A stretch of DNA of 64,000 nt from Isoperla grammatica (lineage: Eukaryota > Arthropoda > Insecta > Plecoptera > Perlodidae), in contig OX246747.1 in NCBI GenBank assembly GCA_945910005.1, forward strand, positions 5,824,274 to 5,888,273. Direction: 5' to 3'. Below, one piece after another: positions 1 to 11,160 of this stretch (the first letter of the stretch is position 1; every line of letters starts with the position of its first letter). The notes below the pieces were generated by a model. The model was not told where the DNA came from, ran no database searches, and saw nothing but the letters and a program-made list of their open reading frames with translations. The translations under genes were made by a program, and so were the position numbers.

Positions 1-75
1 GAATCGATATTTCACCCACTTCCGAACGTCAAATTGAGCTAAACATTTTCACACAGACGTATTCTTAATGACAAT
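1..75 (-). repeat. Decayed copy of the LINE fragment seen at 4991-5272
   Basis: The first 75 bases match 5212-5282 closely on the same strand (gaatcgatat, then acttc, then cacagacgtat). On the minus strand they translate with two stops to a peptide like the start of the ORF at 5293, sharing IRLC and WNIDS. It is a second, more decayed member of the same LINE family, cut by the window edge. Confidence 0.6.
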
Positions 76-243
76 ACACGAATTGAATTGAATTATTGGA
101 TGTTTAACGGCGCGTCAACAACTTGGTTATTTGCGCCAAAACGAGACATATGTGACTTTATTACATAACTATAAATCATCCTACAGAACAGTACAGAACT
201 TTAGGTCTAACAAATAAAACTTACAGAGGACGTATTTTTAAGT

Positions 244-1134
244 TTATAGTTTATTAAAGAGTGCACTTTGCACTAGGAATTGTAAAAGCTTCTCAGAGTT
301 GTCTCTATCTAAAATTTCTTCTAAAAGTAGTGGCAGGTCAATCTGTTGTTTTATGGCTTGGTATTTCGTGCATACTGTGAGCAGATGCTCGACAGTAATA
401 GGCACATTGCATTGGTCACAACTGGGCGGTACCTTGTCTTCAGAAAAAAGGTAAGATTGGGTAAAATACGTATGGCCTATTCGCAGCCGGGTCAAAACCA
501 CATCCTCACGACGGGTAAGACGTATGTTTGTGGGAGAATACGTTAGTGTAGGTTTTATTTTTCGTAGCTTATTGTTAACTACACGACTCCAGGCAGACTG
601 TCGTAGCTGACACATGTGTTCCCGAAATGTGCTTTTGACGTCTGAAGTAGGAACCAACTCGCTGTCTATCGACCCCTTTATAGAGGCAGATTTTGCTCCT
701 TCGTCTGCTTTTTCATTACCTTCTATACCCATGTGACCGGGTACCCAACAAAATAAAATAGTAAAACCCATATTTGCTAACTCGGATATATAAAATTGTA
801 TTTCTGTTACGAAGGGATGACTAGAATATAGGTTTAAAAGTGCTTGAAGGGCACTTAGACTATCCGAGCAAACTAAAATCTTGCCTGGTGGTTGACGTAC
901 CAGTGCCTTTAAAGCCTCTCTAATAGCATACAACTCTGCAGTAAAAACACTACACATACCACTCATTTTAAAACCTGTCACTGTGTTAAAACAATAAAAA
1001 GCGGAACCTACGTCATCACCGGTTTTTGAACCATCCGTGAACACCAGTGTAGAGGGTTGGTGTTCAGCGCATAGAGCATTTAAAACAGTCTTAAAAACTG
1101 TAGAAAACGTAGTTCTCTTATCAAATTCACACAA
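244..1134 (-). pseudogene. LINE RNase H domain and C-terminal Cys/His tail
   Basis: This 296-aa frame holds an RNase HI-type domain in which the acidic residues can be followed: TDGSKTGDD near residue 34, TAELYAI near 66, SDSLSAL near 91, and WVPGHMGIEGNEKAD near 130-143. After it comes the conserved tail of I-clade ORF2 (LTRLRIGHTYFTQ, then CDQCN with a downstream His and Cys). The domain degrades RNA in RNA/DNA hybrids during retrotransposition. It is out of frame with the RT part, so here it is a fragment of a dead polyprotein. Confidence 0.85.
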
Positions 1135-1181
1135 ATCTAAAAGAACTGTGGGTTCTGGAACCTGCCAAGGAACGTGGCGGC

Positions 1182-1685
1182 TTAAAAAACGATAGTATAA
1201 ACCCTGGGAGTTTTAAAATCAGTGAGGTTAAAGAAGTGTTTAATACGTAAACCACAAGGTAAAGTAGACAAAGGTCTATTGTTAAAATTCCTCTCAAAAC
1301 GAGGGTTATGTAAAGCTGAATGACTAGGGTGTTCAGGTAAAGCTTGCAGTTTTATGGCATATGTCCCCAATAAGTAGTGTCTACGGTCTGCTAAAGACGG
1401 CTCTCCTGCCTCGGCATAATGGCTTAGTACAGGACTTGTACGAAATGCACCCAGTGCAAGACGGATGCCACAGTGATGTACTGTGTCAAGAGTCCTGAGG
1501 GTGCTATCCCGTGCAGATGCATAAACAAAGCAAGCGTAATCCAGCTTGGAACGGATTAATGCCCTGTATATTCGAAGCAGGCTGCATCTATCAGCTCCCC
1601 ACGACATGTTGCTTAGAACCTTAAGAATGTTCATTGTTGACATACAGCGCTTCCGTAAGGTAAGTATATGGTCCTTCCAGTTCAA
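1182..1685 (-). pseudogene. LINE ORF2 segment between RT and RNase H
   Basis: This 167-aa frame begins MNWKDHILTLRKRC, the motif following the RT palm in I and jockey elements (W..Hi..l..K). It continues with LRIYRALIRSKLDYACFVYAS and LDTVHHCGIRLALGAFRTSP, which are typical of this connection region. It sits between the RT frame (ending at 1845) and the RNase H frame (starting at 1134) in a shifted frame, so the ORF is broken on both sides. Confidence 0.8.
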
Positions 1686-1844
1686 TTTGGCGTCGAACAG
1701 GATACCTAAAAAGTGGACGTTTCATTTGAATTCCAGTTGGACATCATTTAGCAAAATCACCTAGTGGACATGGAGAGTGCGTAGGCGGCAGAAGTGTATA
1801 CACCTGGTCTTGTTTGGAGAAAATTTGATACCAAGGGAGCGAGC

Positions 1845-3374
1845 CTACTGGCTCACATTATTGACTGCAGTCTGCAACTGTCTTTCGGCTATAGCCATGT
1901 GCACCGAACGAAAGAATAAAGCGTAGTCATCCACAAACAAAGATGCCATAATTGTGGGTGGCAAACATTCAGTAATACTATTGATAAAAACCGCAAACAT
2001 GACGACTGATAGGACAGAGCCCTGGGGCACTCCAGTCTGTAGCTCAAAAGAGTCAGAAAAAACACCGTTTACACGAACTTTAAAACTCCGTTCTTTTAAA
2101 AAATTCTTGGCGAACAGGGGCAAATGTCCTTTAAAATCCCAATCAAATAGTTGTTTTAAAATAGCGTGCCGCCATGCCGTGTCATATGCTTTTTCTATGT
2201 CAAAAAGCACGCCGACAATATGCTGCTTGGTGACAAAACCCTCCTGAATATATTTTTCTAGACGAACGAGATGGTCCACAGTGCTACGGTGCTGTCGGAA
2301 ACCGCATTGGACTGTGCTCAGGAGGGAACGAGTTTCCAACACCCATGTCAGCCGTTTAGCTACCATTTTCTCCATTAGCTTACAGAAGCAGCTTGTCAGA
2401 GAAATGGGGCGGTATGAAGCAGCTTCTGTCTTTGATTTTCCTGGTTTAAGGATGGGGATTAAAATGGCACTTCTCCAGGCTCGTGGAAAGGAGTTGGTGA
2501 ACCATACATGGTAAAAAAAAGAAAAAAAAATTATCTCTAATGCATTGTCGGGTAGGTGAAAAAACATTAGATTATGAATTTGATCCTCCCCTGCTGAGGT
2601 GTTTTTCAGGGCCTTGACTGCACAGCGGAGTTCCCACATGGTAAATGGTTTATTATAGGGTTCGCTATTGTCGCTAGTGAATCTTAATCCCTCCTGCTCA
2701 GAGCGAACTGTACTCTGTACAAACTCCTTGTCATACTGTGCGTTACTGCTGACGTTGGCGTAATGCCTTCCGAAGGAGGCCGCAACCTCAGCAGGGGAAG
2801 TAAAAAGAGTTCCATTTTCCTCTATTGCAGAGATATTGGAGGTTGGTCTGCCCGCGATAGATTTATTTTTTTTCCATACCGTTGAAGAAGGTGTACGGAT
2901 ATTAATGGTAGAGACATATTCCCTCCAGGAGGATCTCTTGCTCTGCTTAATAATATATCTGGCTTGTGCCTTATATCTCTTGAAGACAAGTAGATTTTCA
3001 GCCGTGGGGAATTTGTTGAATTGCCTAAAAGCTGCATTACGTCTTTTTATGGCTGTTCTGCACTCTTTGTTCCACCAAGGGACTGGCTGACGTTTAAGAT
3101 TAGATGATGCCACTTGTATACAGGCATGTGCTGCCTTTAATATGGCGCTACTAACTTCTGCGAGAAGTTCATTGGCGTCCCTATGATGGGTAAAATCTAC
3201 CTCCTCCAGTAACTTACTGCTCATGTCACGGAATTTCGACCAATTAGCTCGTTTTAAACTCCATTTCTGTCCAGGAGAAAACTGTTGAACATGGCGAGCA
3301 AGGTGTAAGATGATTGGAAAATGGTCACTCTCATGTAGGTCAGGGAGGACTTCCAACTCAAGGTCCAGTGACAA
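1845..3374 (-). pseudogene. LINE reverse transcriptase with end of endonuclease
   Basis: This 509-aa frame starts just before the last APE endonuclease motif (ESDHFPIIL, near residue 15). It then carries the RT fingers and palm: AILIPILKPGKS, SYRPISLTSCFCKLMEK, QCGFRQHRSTVDHLV, FDIEKAYDTAWR, TGVPQGSVLSVV and the catalytic FVDD box (a YXDD variant with both Asp present) near residue 485. In an active element it would copy RNA at a nicked target. Here the endonuclease is almost wholly missing and the frame ends before the thumb. Confidence 0.88.
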
Positions 3375-3675
3375 TTTTTGAATTTTTTGGGTTTAAGGGC
3401 GCTAAATTGATAGAAGATGATCTTAATTCTTTTTTGATTTCAAATAATTTGGTCAAATTAATTAAATTACCAGGCAAATTGTTAAATGTTTCTGGAACTA
3501 AAAACTCGAAACATCCAACCGCTACATTCGCCGGTGTACAATCGGTCGGAGAGCCGGTCACCGCACGCATTTTATACAGTTTAATGCAGAAGCCATTTAG
3601 AAGAACAACTTGTAGCTTATTTTCTAGTTTGTTTGCTTTGATGCTTTGAGTGTGTTCAAAAGAGAGTGGAATCAA
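3358..3675 (-). other. Unrecognised 105-aa ORF at the 5' edge of the LINE
   Basis: This frame abuts the truncated 5' end of the I-clade LINE. It contains PETFNNLPGNLINL followed by a charged tail, which resembles the ending of many non-LTR ORF2 proteins (W/F-N-x-L-P). It could be the 3' end of another LINE joined to the first, or chance. No domain can be assigned. Confidence 0.25.
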
Positions 3676-4990
3676 TGTTCTTCATTGTACATTTAAATAA
3701 TTGTTCTTATACATGTAAATAAAATATGATCGAAAAGTAATAAACATGTAGTGCTCCCTTTACCTGTGTTCAAAATTAAAATGCTTTGTTTAACTTTTAC
3801 CGTTATTTTATTATTTACTAGTGTTCTGATACCAAGCGTATATTGATTTTGTTGACTTGAAATGTTATGCATAGTGACCTACAAAATGACTTTGCAACTA
3901 AATGACGAATCGGACGTCTGCTTTACTCAACATGCGTCATCGTCATTTTCCATCGCGCACGGTGAAACACAAATCATCTAAATTTACGTAAAAATTAATT
4001 ACTTTTTTAAATTGCAGAATCAGGAAATACTACGCGTTACATATTTTTAAACACAAAACTATGTCAAAACACGTTTTTTGTTTTTAAATCGCCTGCGGCG
4101 CTGTTGGTGGGGGGCATCACCCCCACCCCCATTATTTCGTTTATCCGGTCCCTTTTCCCATTGATTGCTTCCCCAACTTTTGACACCACCGTACGCTACT
4201 GGAAAACAGTTATGGAAATAAAACCTTAAACCTTAAATAAGTGTGTAAACTGACCTTAACAAATTTATAAAGTTATACTGTGCTTAGGCCGAATTATAAT
4301 TTCTTATAATAAGTACTGTTACACTGAATGTATATTTATTTTTATTTATTTATTTATGGAAGAAGAAAGTGAAGAGGAGGAGCCAGAAGAAGTTAACATG
4401 AGGGAAGCGTCAGGCAGGGCCAGCCGGCTTCGATGTACCTAGGGGCCAGAATATGATGGGATTAATTTCCTTTCCCCTACCCGACTTCATTGTTGGACAC
4501 AGGGAGTATATATAAAAAAAAATTATTTATTTATTTTCCTCTTTTTGTACATTACACATTTAGATTTTTTTCTTGATCATGCGGAAATTACCTGAACCAA
4601 TAAACATAGGTTTGTGGCGGTTCAGATTTACATAAAGTCTACCCCCTTTTTTTAATATACAGTGTACATTGACTAAGATTTATTTTGATTGTAGAATTGA
4701 ATGCCTTAAAGTAAACTAAACTAAACTTAATATTATACTTGTTTGTTTTTTTTTTATCTAAAATAAACAAGCATTTTTTTATATTTTATCTATGCCCTTT
4801 GGTCTAGAAAAGGGAACAAATGAATTTTAACATTTATCATGTAAGGAGCTATATATAAGATATGTGAATAATTACGAAAGATAATTTTAAAAAAAACCGG
4901 TATTAAAGATTTCTCTACAAGACCTTGTTTTAATGTTACCAATATTATGTTTGAAAGCCTTAGTTGGTATGGAGGTCATATGAAATATTT
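3676..4990. other. Gene-free AT-rich spacer, probably LINE UTR remnants
   Basis: I see no convincing coding frame. The stretch holds a C/G-rich patch at about 4090-4150, a TTTA-rich run near 4330-4358 followed by a purine-rich stretch (GAAGAAGAAAGTGAAGAGG), and several aataaa words. The last few hundred bases are probably the 3' UTR of the minus-strand LINE fragment that follows. Confidence 0.4.
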
Positions 4991-5272
4991 TTAAATATTA
5001 CTTTGGTCCTGAGATATAATCCAGCTTTTTATTTTATGTTTGATTGACAGTGTTAGTTTATGGGTTTGCAATTCTTGCGGAAAATCATTAAGTATTTTTG
5101 GCCCTAGATAAACTACATGGCGTTGTCCTGCAGATTTATTTTTTCTTATGGATTGCAGGAGATTTTTTACAACGCTTATATTAACTTGCCTTGTTTGTCT
5201 GGACGGAATCTTCGAATCGATATTCCACCTACTTCTAGATGTCCGATCAAGCTGAAATTTTTTACACAGACG
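4991..5272 (-). pseudogene. C-terminal end of a non-LTR retrotransposon ORF
   Basis: The minus-strand frame reads toward a stop at 4991 and contains VVYLGPKILNDFPQELQ near residue 60, the usual ending of LINE reverse transcriptases (lGPkiwNxLP), then a basic tail. The LINE sequence starts abruptly at about 5272, where 28S rDNA begins, so it is 5' truncated at an rDNA junction. The family could be CR1-like or another clade lacking RNase H; too little is left to decide. Confidence 0.6.
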
Positions 5273-5605
5273 TATGATGACACGTTGTTGCAACAGTAAT
5301 CCTGCACAGTACGAGAGGAACTGCAGGTTCGGACATTTGGTTCATGCACTCGGTCGAGCGGCCGTTGGTGCGAGGCTACCATCCGTGGGATTATGCCTGA
5401 ACGCCTCTAAGGCCGTATCCCTTCTTTAGACGTTATGACGGTGGAAAACGTGGCAAGAATATCTTCAAAGGAGTCTCGTGAGTCAAAAGGCTCTCGATAA
5501 TATCTGTACTCTAGCAATAAGAGAACCCACGAAATACGTGGCGTGCGATTGGCGTCGGGGCCGAGAGGCACCCCGCTGAGATGCTTTCGCCGATTCGAGC
5601 CCACC
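5273..5605 (+). rRNA. 28S rRNA gene, 3'-terminal fragment
   Basis: From about 5273 the sequence matches the conserved 3' end of eukaryotic large-subunit rRNA: ACACGTTGTTGCAACAGTAA, then the sarcin-ricin loop AGTACGAGAGGAAC at 5308-5321, then GGTTCGGACATTTGGTTC and GGGATTATGCCTGAACGC. The 3' variable end runs to about 5600. All upstream rRNA is missing and a LINE fragment is fused directly to it, so this is a dispersed rDNA pseudogene fragment. The exact 3' boundary is uncertain. Differences such as gaactgcagg for gaaccgcagg suggest a few mutations. Confidence 0.9.
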
Positions 5606-5786
5606 AAGTGCCTTCGTTTAAGGCGGGTTGCGTGCGTGCGTTAAATGCCGACCGCAGGGGGAATTCTCCCTAGGCAGCGCCATCGCTCTCGTCAAAGGTT
5701 GGCCAACAGGGGTGACAATCAGTTTGACGTCGAGACTTAGTTTGGTTTGGTTCACTGGCCCCAGTAAGGGGAAAGAACAAACCTCA

Positions 5787-6840
5787 ATGGAAACTGCGAG
5801 TTTCGTAGCCATTGACCCGGGACCCGGATTCCCGTTCAACTATCAACCGTCTAGGATCGACAGGAATGCATTATTTGCATTAAATAAAGTGCTCGACCCA
5901 GGCAAAGTTGGTGAAGTTAGAACGAAGTATCACCGAGCTCGCTTAAACGTAGACGATCTACGCGCTGATCTCACTGAATACAGAAGTCCAAAGGCTACCC
6001 GACACCACAGTGATGCTTATTACGCTATATACGAGAGCGTTGACCGATGAACGCAATCTTGCCAACAGCATTTTGGACAAGTTATTTTCGATCCGCCCAC
6101 AACAGTCAGAATCTGCTTCCGGTCTAAGCCTTTACTTTCAAACCTACCACGAGAATTCAAAACCTCAACATTAATATTGCAGACTACCTCCTGGTATATA
6201 TCGGCTTACGCAATCTAGAACCCAGTACCAAGAGACAATTCGAGATACAATGTGATAAACGTCAAGTTCCTTCTGTGGAACAGTTCACAAAGTTCCTCAA
6301 AGATTACGTCAGCGTGTGACAACGCTCTCAGGTTGATTATCAAAAGACCAAACCCCAAGCAAAAGGTTCTGCTGTCAGTAACAACTCGGCACCCAAGCAA
6401 CGGGCCCTTATTTCCACGTCAGATAATTTAGTCGCTAGTTGTTTATTATGTAACGAAAATCATCGTCTCTTAAATTGTCAGACATTTCTCTCACTTGCTC
6501 CCTCCCAACGTCGTGAGAAGTGCAAGGATATTCGACTATGTTTCAACTGCTTAGCTAGTTCGCACATGGCTGACAAATGTTCCTCGAAGTTTACATGCAA
6601 GCGATGTAACGGTCGACACCATACTCTGCTACATTTAGACACCCGTAATTCAGGCTCAATAGTTACGCCCGCTGTGACAAACACTGCGAGCAACGCGAAC
6701 GTGAACCGCATAGTATCCCAAAGCTGCTCCTGGTCCCTCAAGTGGGGGCAATCTTCCACAACAATCTCTTTCTTGTTCAGCCCAGTCCCCAAACCCCACT
6801 ACAGTATTGTTGGGTACTGCCATTGCACGAATTCAAGATA
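5787..6840 (+). pseudogene. BEL/Pao gag remnant with zinc knuckles
   Basis: The probable gag start is the ATG at 5787. Its frame gives DRNALFALNKVLDPGKV and a Tyr/Arg-rich helix typical of BEL gag, and breaks near 6047. Other frames continue with ILDKLFSIRPQQSES, LLVYIGLRNLEPSTKRQFE, and then a Cys-rich region: CLLCNENHRLLNC, CFNCLASSHMADKC and CKRCNGRHHTLLH. These are the retroviral-type CCHC knuckles that bind RNA. At least two frameshifts separate these pieces. Confidence 0.8.
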
Positions 6841-6847
6841 GTGCTGG

Positions 6848-8509
6848 TTGTTTCCATCCGCTCCGATTGTTATTGACTGCGGCTCTCAGTTATCGTTCAT
6901 AACTTCAGATGTTGTGGAACGTCTAGGTCTCTCTCGTCGTAAATGTTTCACCCAGGTGTCAGGGATAGGTTCTCGTGAGGGGCCACGTGGTCAAGGCTTA
7001 ACTACGTGTGTTATTGCACCTATCTCTGCAACGCACCCCCAGCTCTCTACCGAAGCAGTTATTCTACCCAATATTTCTGCGGATCTACCCTCAGTTCCCC
7101 TCTCGTCAGAACTAAGAGATAGCTTAAGTCATATCGCACTAGCCGATCCCCAGTTTGATAAACCTGGGCCCATTGACATGTTACTCGGGGCCGACTTGTA
7201 TCCATTTATTCTTGTAAATGGGCAAGTCAAATTAACCCCGGGTGAACCCACTGCCATGAAAACCATTTTTGGATGGATCATTATAGGCAAAGCGAAAGTT
7301 AGCTCCATCCAAACCCAATCAACGTCACTTCTCAGTTACTTTAATTCGTTGGAGAGTCTCGTTAAAAGATTCTGGGAGGTTAAAGAAAATTCAATACCCA
7401 CTCTGAAAAACCCCGAAGACGTCTTAGCCGAGTCTCATTTCGTACGCACTCATTACCGCTCTAGTAGCGGCCGCTTTGTTGTCTCTCTACCATTTCGAGA
7501 AGCGGAACCCCTATTCAAAGGAAACTTTAACCAAGCCGTGTTGGCGCGACTTCAAAGTGTAGAGCGTAGATTAGCCAAACAATCTAGCATTCAACGCGAC
7601 TACATCCACTTCATGCAAGAATATATTGACCTTGGACACATGCAACTCGCTACGAAACCAGGCACTTACCTAATTCCCCACCATTGTGTGCTCACCCCTA
7701 CGAGTACCTCGACCAAGCTCAGAGTCGTATTTGACGCCTCATTTTCGATTGCTCCACAAGGCTCGCTCAATCAACAACTATATGTTGGACCGAAACTGCA
7801 ATTAGATATCGCGGATATAGTTACAAATTTTCGTCAACACCCTGTGGCCCTTACTGCTGATATCTGCAAAATGTATCGACAGATTTTATTGCATCCCGAC
7901 CACAGGAAATACTAACATATTCTCTGGCGGCCATCCCCCAACGAGCCAGTCGAGGAGTATGAACTGAATACAGTCACCTATGGAATCTCATCAGCCCCCT
8001 TCTTAGCCATTCGCGTGCTGCACCAATTGGCAATAGATGAAGGTGCTCGCTTTCCACAGGCCGCGCAGGTTCTGCAGGCAGAAACCTACGTGGACAACAT
8101 AGTCAGCGATGCTAACTCTATGGCGGAGGCACTCGAGCTTCAAACCCAACTCACCCAATTACTCCAAGCTGGAGAATTCGCATTGCAAAAGTGGGCAAGT
8201 AATTCCCTTCAGGTATTGGAGCGAGTTCCCGAGATAGGCCGAGAATCTTTGTTGTCCCTAGACGACAGTGAAAATCCTTCTATGAAGATTCTAGGCCTTC
8301 AGTGGGACCCTTCATCAGATTCATTTCGCTATTGCGTAACTGAAATCCCCACCGTATTCACGAAACGAGCGGTAGTATCCACAACAGCACGCATTTTTGA
8401 TCCGCTAGGGTGGGTGGCGCCAGTAGTATTCTGGTCCAAGAGGTTTTTCCAGGATCTCTGGTTAGAAGGTTTGCAGTGGAATGACTCGCTTCCCACACAT
8501 GATGATTGA
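6848..8509 (+). pseudogene. BEL/Pao protease and reverse transcriptase, one nonsense codon and a mutated active site
   Basis: One reading frame runs from 6848 to 8509 with a single in-frame TAA at 7913-7915 (after HPDHRKY, where related elements continue QHILWR). The protease motif is IDCGSQLSFIT near residue 9; retropepsins normally have DSG or DTG, so Cys replaces the Ser/Thr. An ADLYP and GWIIIG segment follows. RT landmarks are LRVVFDASF, ALTADICKMYRQILL, YGISSAPFLAIR and the box TYVDNIVS at 8084-8107. In that box Asn (AAC, 8096-8098) stands where the second catalytic Asp of YVDD is expected. The frame is cut by SINE sequence after PTHDD. Confidence 0.88.
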
Positions 8510-8546
8510 TTGATTAATGGGGCTTAACGTCTCATATTTATGCAAC
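8504..8546 (+). mobile_element. SINE-like family, 5' end fragment inside BEL
   Basis: Only the first 43 bases of the family (gattgattgattaatggg, then cttaacgtctcatatttatg) are present, interrupting the BEL coding sequence between RT and RNase H. No 3' part follows, so this is a remnant or an internal deletion. Confidence 0.75.
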
Positions 8547-8629
8547 ATCTAGGAAATAGTGGGAAAGATTTGTCACGCAGCTCCCCCTCTTAAGACGGCT
8601 TCAGATCCCCCGTTTTATAAAGGGATCCG

Positions 8630-9411
8630 CTCAAACACAAAATCAAATAATTGGATTCAGTGATGCCTCCGAGCGCGGCTTTAGTGCAGTTACCAACCTC
8701 CGGTCAACAGATCCCTCGGAAATGATTGATGTTTTCCTCATATAGGCTAAAACTAAGGTAGCATTTATCAAAACCCTCACCATTCCCAAGCTGGAGTTGT
8801 GTGGTGCGGTCCTATTGGCTCGTGTAGTGAAGTCACTTCATACGTTCATCACGTCACTCGCTATCACAGAAATAGTCCTTTATACAGACTCTTCAATTGT
8901 ACATGCCTGGCTGCACATTCCTCCTCATCTGTTGAAGGTTTATGTAGCCAATCGAGTGACAGAAATCCTCGAGACAACGTCTGCTACAAACTGGCACCAC
9001 ATTCCCTCGGAACAAAATCCGGCGGATTGCGCTTCGCGTGGAATCGATGTCTTCTACCTACAAAACCATCCCCTCTGGTGGAAAGGCCCCCCATTTCTTA
9101 GAACGCCCATGGATCAATGCAACTTCACACATCAATGCCTCCACCAGGAAGACGAACTCCCAGAAATGAAAACTGCACAGACGACTCTTGCTACCACAAC
9201 TCCTTCTCGTTTATTCATTGATTGGATTGAAAGGTTCTCCGCGCTCCTCTCTCTCCAACGTGCCACAGCGTACATCCTTCGGTTCGTCCATAACTCACAG
9301 GGGAAGTCGGAGCGAACCACAGGACCCATTACCGCTACGGAGATGAAGACCGATCTGCGGCTGTGCATCAAACTAACTCAACAATACTATTTTACGACAG
9401 AGCTGCAATAA
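8630..9411 (+). pseudogene. BEL/Pao RNase H domain
   Basis: The frame gives IIGFSDASERGFSAV, then AKTKVAF and LTIPKLELCGAVLLARVV. It continues with VLYTDSSIVHAWL and SEQNPADCASRGI, which together define the BEL/Pao RNase H and its tether to the integrase. A stop (TAG) sits just before AKTKV at about 8743. The frame then runs through PLWWKGPPFL and ends at 9411. Confidence 0.85.
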
Positions 9412-9494
9412 CTGTCTAAATCTTCCCCTATATCTAGCTCTTTGAACTGCCTAGCACTAGCTATTCCTTGATAAAGACAGACTGTGTAGAGTAG

Positions 9495-10375
9495 GTGGCC
9501 GCATTCGCCATTCTACTCTCCCTTATGACAGGAAACATCCAATCTTACTCCCTAAGAAGAGTCACCTGTCAGAACTCATCGTGGATTACTTGCATAAAAG
9601 TTACCTACATGTTGGCCCTCGGACACTACAGTCTCTCCGTCTCTCCTAGAAAGGCAATACTGGATTCCTGCTGCCCGGAGTTTTATAAAGTCTCGTATTT
9701 TTCGTTGTGTGCCTTGCTTTAAACTCCGAATAAAGCCAATTCCGCCAAAGATGGGTGACCTCCCTCATGTGCGAATCACCCCTTCTCGCCCGTTTCTTCG
9801 TTGTGGGATCGACTTTGGAGGTCCTATAATCCTTCGCGAAAGTTTGAGAAGAAGGGCACCAACATCAACGGCGTATTTTTGTCTCTTTTGCTGCATGGGT
9901 ACTAAGGCGGTGCATTTAGAAGTGGTGTCACACTTATCTACTGAATATCTACTGAATCTACAATGCAACCAATTTTATTGGTGCTGATCGCCATCTCAGA
10001 GAAGTTTGCCAGTTTCTTAAGAGTTCCAATAACCAAGATACTATCTCTGCACTACTGGCCCCAGATGGAATCACTTGGCATTTTAACCCCCCTTCCGCTC
10101 CACATTTTGGCGGACTATGGGAGGCTGGGATAAAGTCTACCAAACACCACTTGCGGAGACTAGTAAAGGAGCAAACTTTGACCTATGAAGAATTCACTAC
10201 CATCCTAATCAGGATCGAAGGTATCCTTAACTCTCGACCCCTGTGTCCACTGTCAGCCGATCCCCAGAAAAACGACCCTCTCACCCCCGGGCACTTCTTA
10301 ATAGGGTATCGACTTCTCCAGGTCCCGGAAGAAGACTTCACCGAAAGACCCACCAATCGTCTCACCCGATGGAAG
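9495..10375 (+). pseudogene. BEL/Pao integrase, N-terminal part and catalytic core, frameshifted
   Basis: Across frames the sequence reads GGRIRHSTLPYDRKHPILL, HLSELIVDYLHKSYLHVG and CVPCFKLRI (the His-His-Cys-Cys zinc region), then GIDFGGPIILRES (core, first Asp) and GTKAVHLEVVSHLSTE. After STEYLL at about 9955 the text jumps to TNFIGADRHL, so the stretch that normally carries the second catalytic Asp (SDCGTNF-like) is partly deleted. The PHFGGLWEAGIKS motif (Glu) follows at about 10100-10140, then ILNSRPLCPLSADP and LTPGHFLIG. Confidence 0.85.
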
Positions 10376-10757
10376 ATTGATGATTGATTAATGGGGCTTA
10401 ACGTCTCATATTTATGCAACGATGGCTAATCGAGACGATGAGCGGGTGATAATGAAGATGAGAAAGCTGGTAATGAAGAATAAAGCCACATCCGAATCAG
10501 ATCCATTGTACGTCGCGTGAGTCGTCATACGGGAGTCCAGCAAGGGAGGGGCAGGGCCAAGTGGGAGGAGAAATATTCAATGGGACAGTGGGGGGGTAAG
10601 GGGATTGGGGTGTGGACTGCACTTCGTCTGACTTCTCCTTCTCGACCAGTCCGGCTAGGGTGGCCCTACCAGAAGCATACGCTTCCGCCGGCATAGCTCT
10701 CGGGATCAACAAAGCACGCAAACCTGCCCACCACGATAAGGTAGCAGTCCCTGGGCA
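10376..10757 (+). mobile_element. SINE-like element, type I 3' end, inserted in BEL integrase
   Basis: A full-length copy: head attgatgattgattaatggg, then cttaacgtctc, then the middle segment gagcgggtgataatgaag, ending at the type I 3' end (accacgataaggtagcag, then ctgggca). It is flanked by a short duplication GGAAG (10371-10375 and 10758-10762). On both sides the integrase reading is restored (TRWK before, KLTQKITQHFWKRW after), so the insertion point is exact. Confidence 0.85.
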
Positions 10758-11046
10758 GGAAGCTCACTCAAAAAATTACCCAACATTTCTGGAAACGATG
10801 GTCGCATGAGTATCTCACAATCCTACAAAGTCGGTCGAAATGGATTGTACCCAACAAATCATACGCACCCGGCGACCTTGCCCTAATATATGAGAAGCGA
10901 TGTCCCCCCGCTCAATGGTTGATGGGACGTATTGCAGCCTTTCATCCCGGGAAGGACAACATTATACGAGTGGCCACCGTTGACACTAAGAAGGGGTCTT
11001 TCAGACGCCCAGTGCACAAATTGGTGCCGTTTCCCCCTTCGCAATA
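10758..11046 (+). pseudogene. BEL/Pao integrase C-terminal domain
   Basis: Downstream of the SINE the integrase resumes: KITQHFWKRWSHEYLTILQ, WIVPNKSYAPGDLALIYE, AQWLMGRIAAFHPGKDN, then VDTKKGSFRRPVHKLVPFP and a TAG at about 11046. This is the typical end of BEL/Pao pol, with no env-like ORF after it. Confidence 0.85.
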
Positions 11047-11160
11047 GTTACTTATTCAAGAATTCAAGAAGAGCAGTTTTGTTTATTTTTTCGCCCCCCA
11101 CCCCTTTTATTTATTTTTTCTACTTTTAAGATTTCGTCACCTAAATCTTGGTGGGCGGCA

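Larger units (their letters stand above)
244..3374 (-). mobile_element. I-clade non-LTR retrotransposon ORF2, 5' truncated and frameshifted
   Basis: Three minus-strand reading frames form one LINE ORF2 in the expected order: end of an APE endonuclease, reverse transcriptase, thumb region, RNase H, and a C-terminal Cys-rich tail. RNase H after the RT, and the sequence around RPISLTSCFCK and EKAYDTAW, fit the I/Nimb group. Most of the endonuclease and any ORF1 are absent. Frame breaks near 1.7-1.85 kb and 1.15 kb show that it is dead. The 3' UTR probably lies at about 80-243; no clear tail is visible. Confidence 0.85.

Noticed and set aside
5273..5605. Functional rDNA unit
   Set aside because: Only the last few hundred bases of 28S are present, bounded by retroelement sequence on both sides.
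10497..10809. Conserved small ORFs (RALLIPRAMPAEAYASGRAT and LPEAYASAGIALGINKAR types) found at many places
   Set aside because: They translate the type I SINE tail in both strands; they recur only because the SINE recurs.
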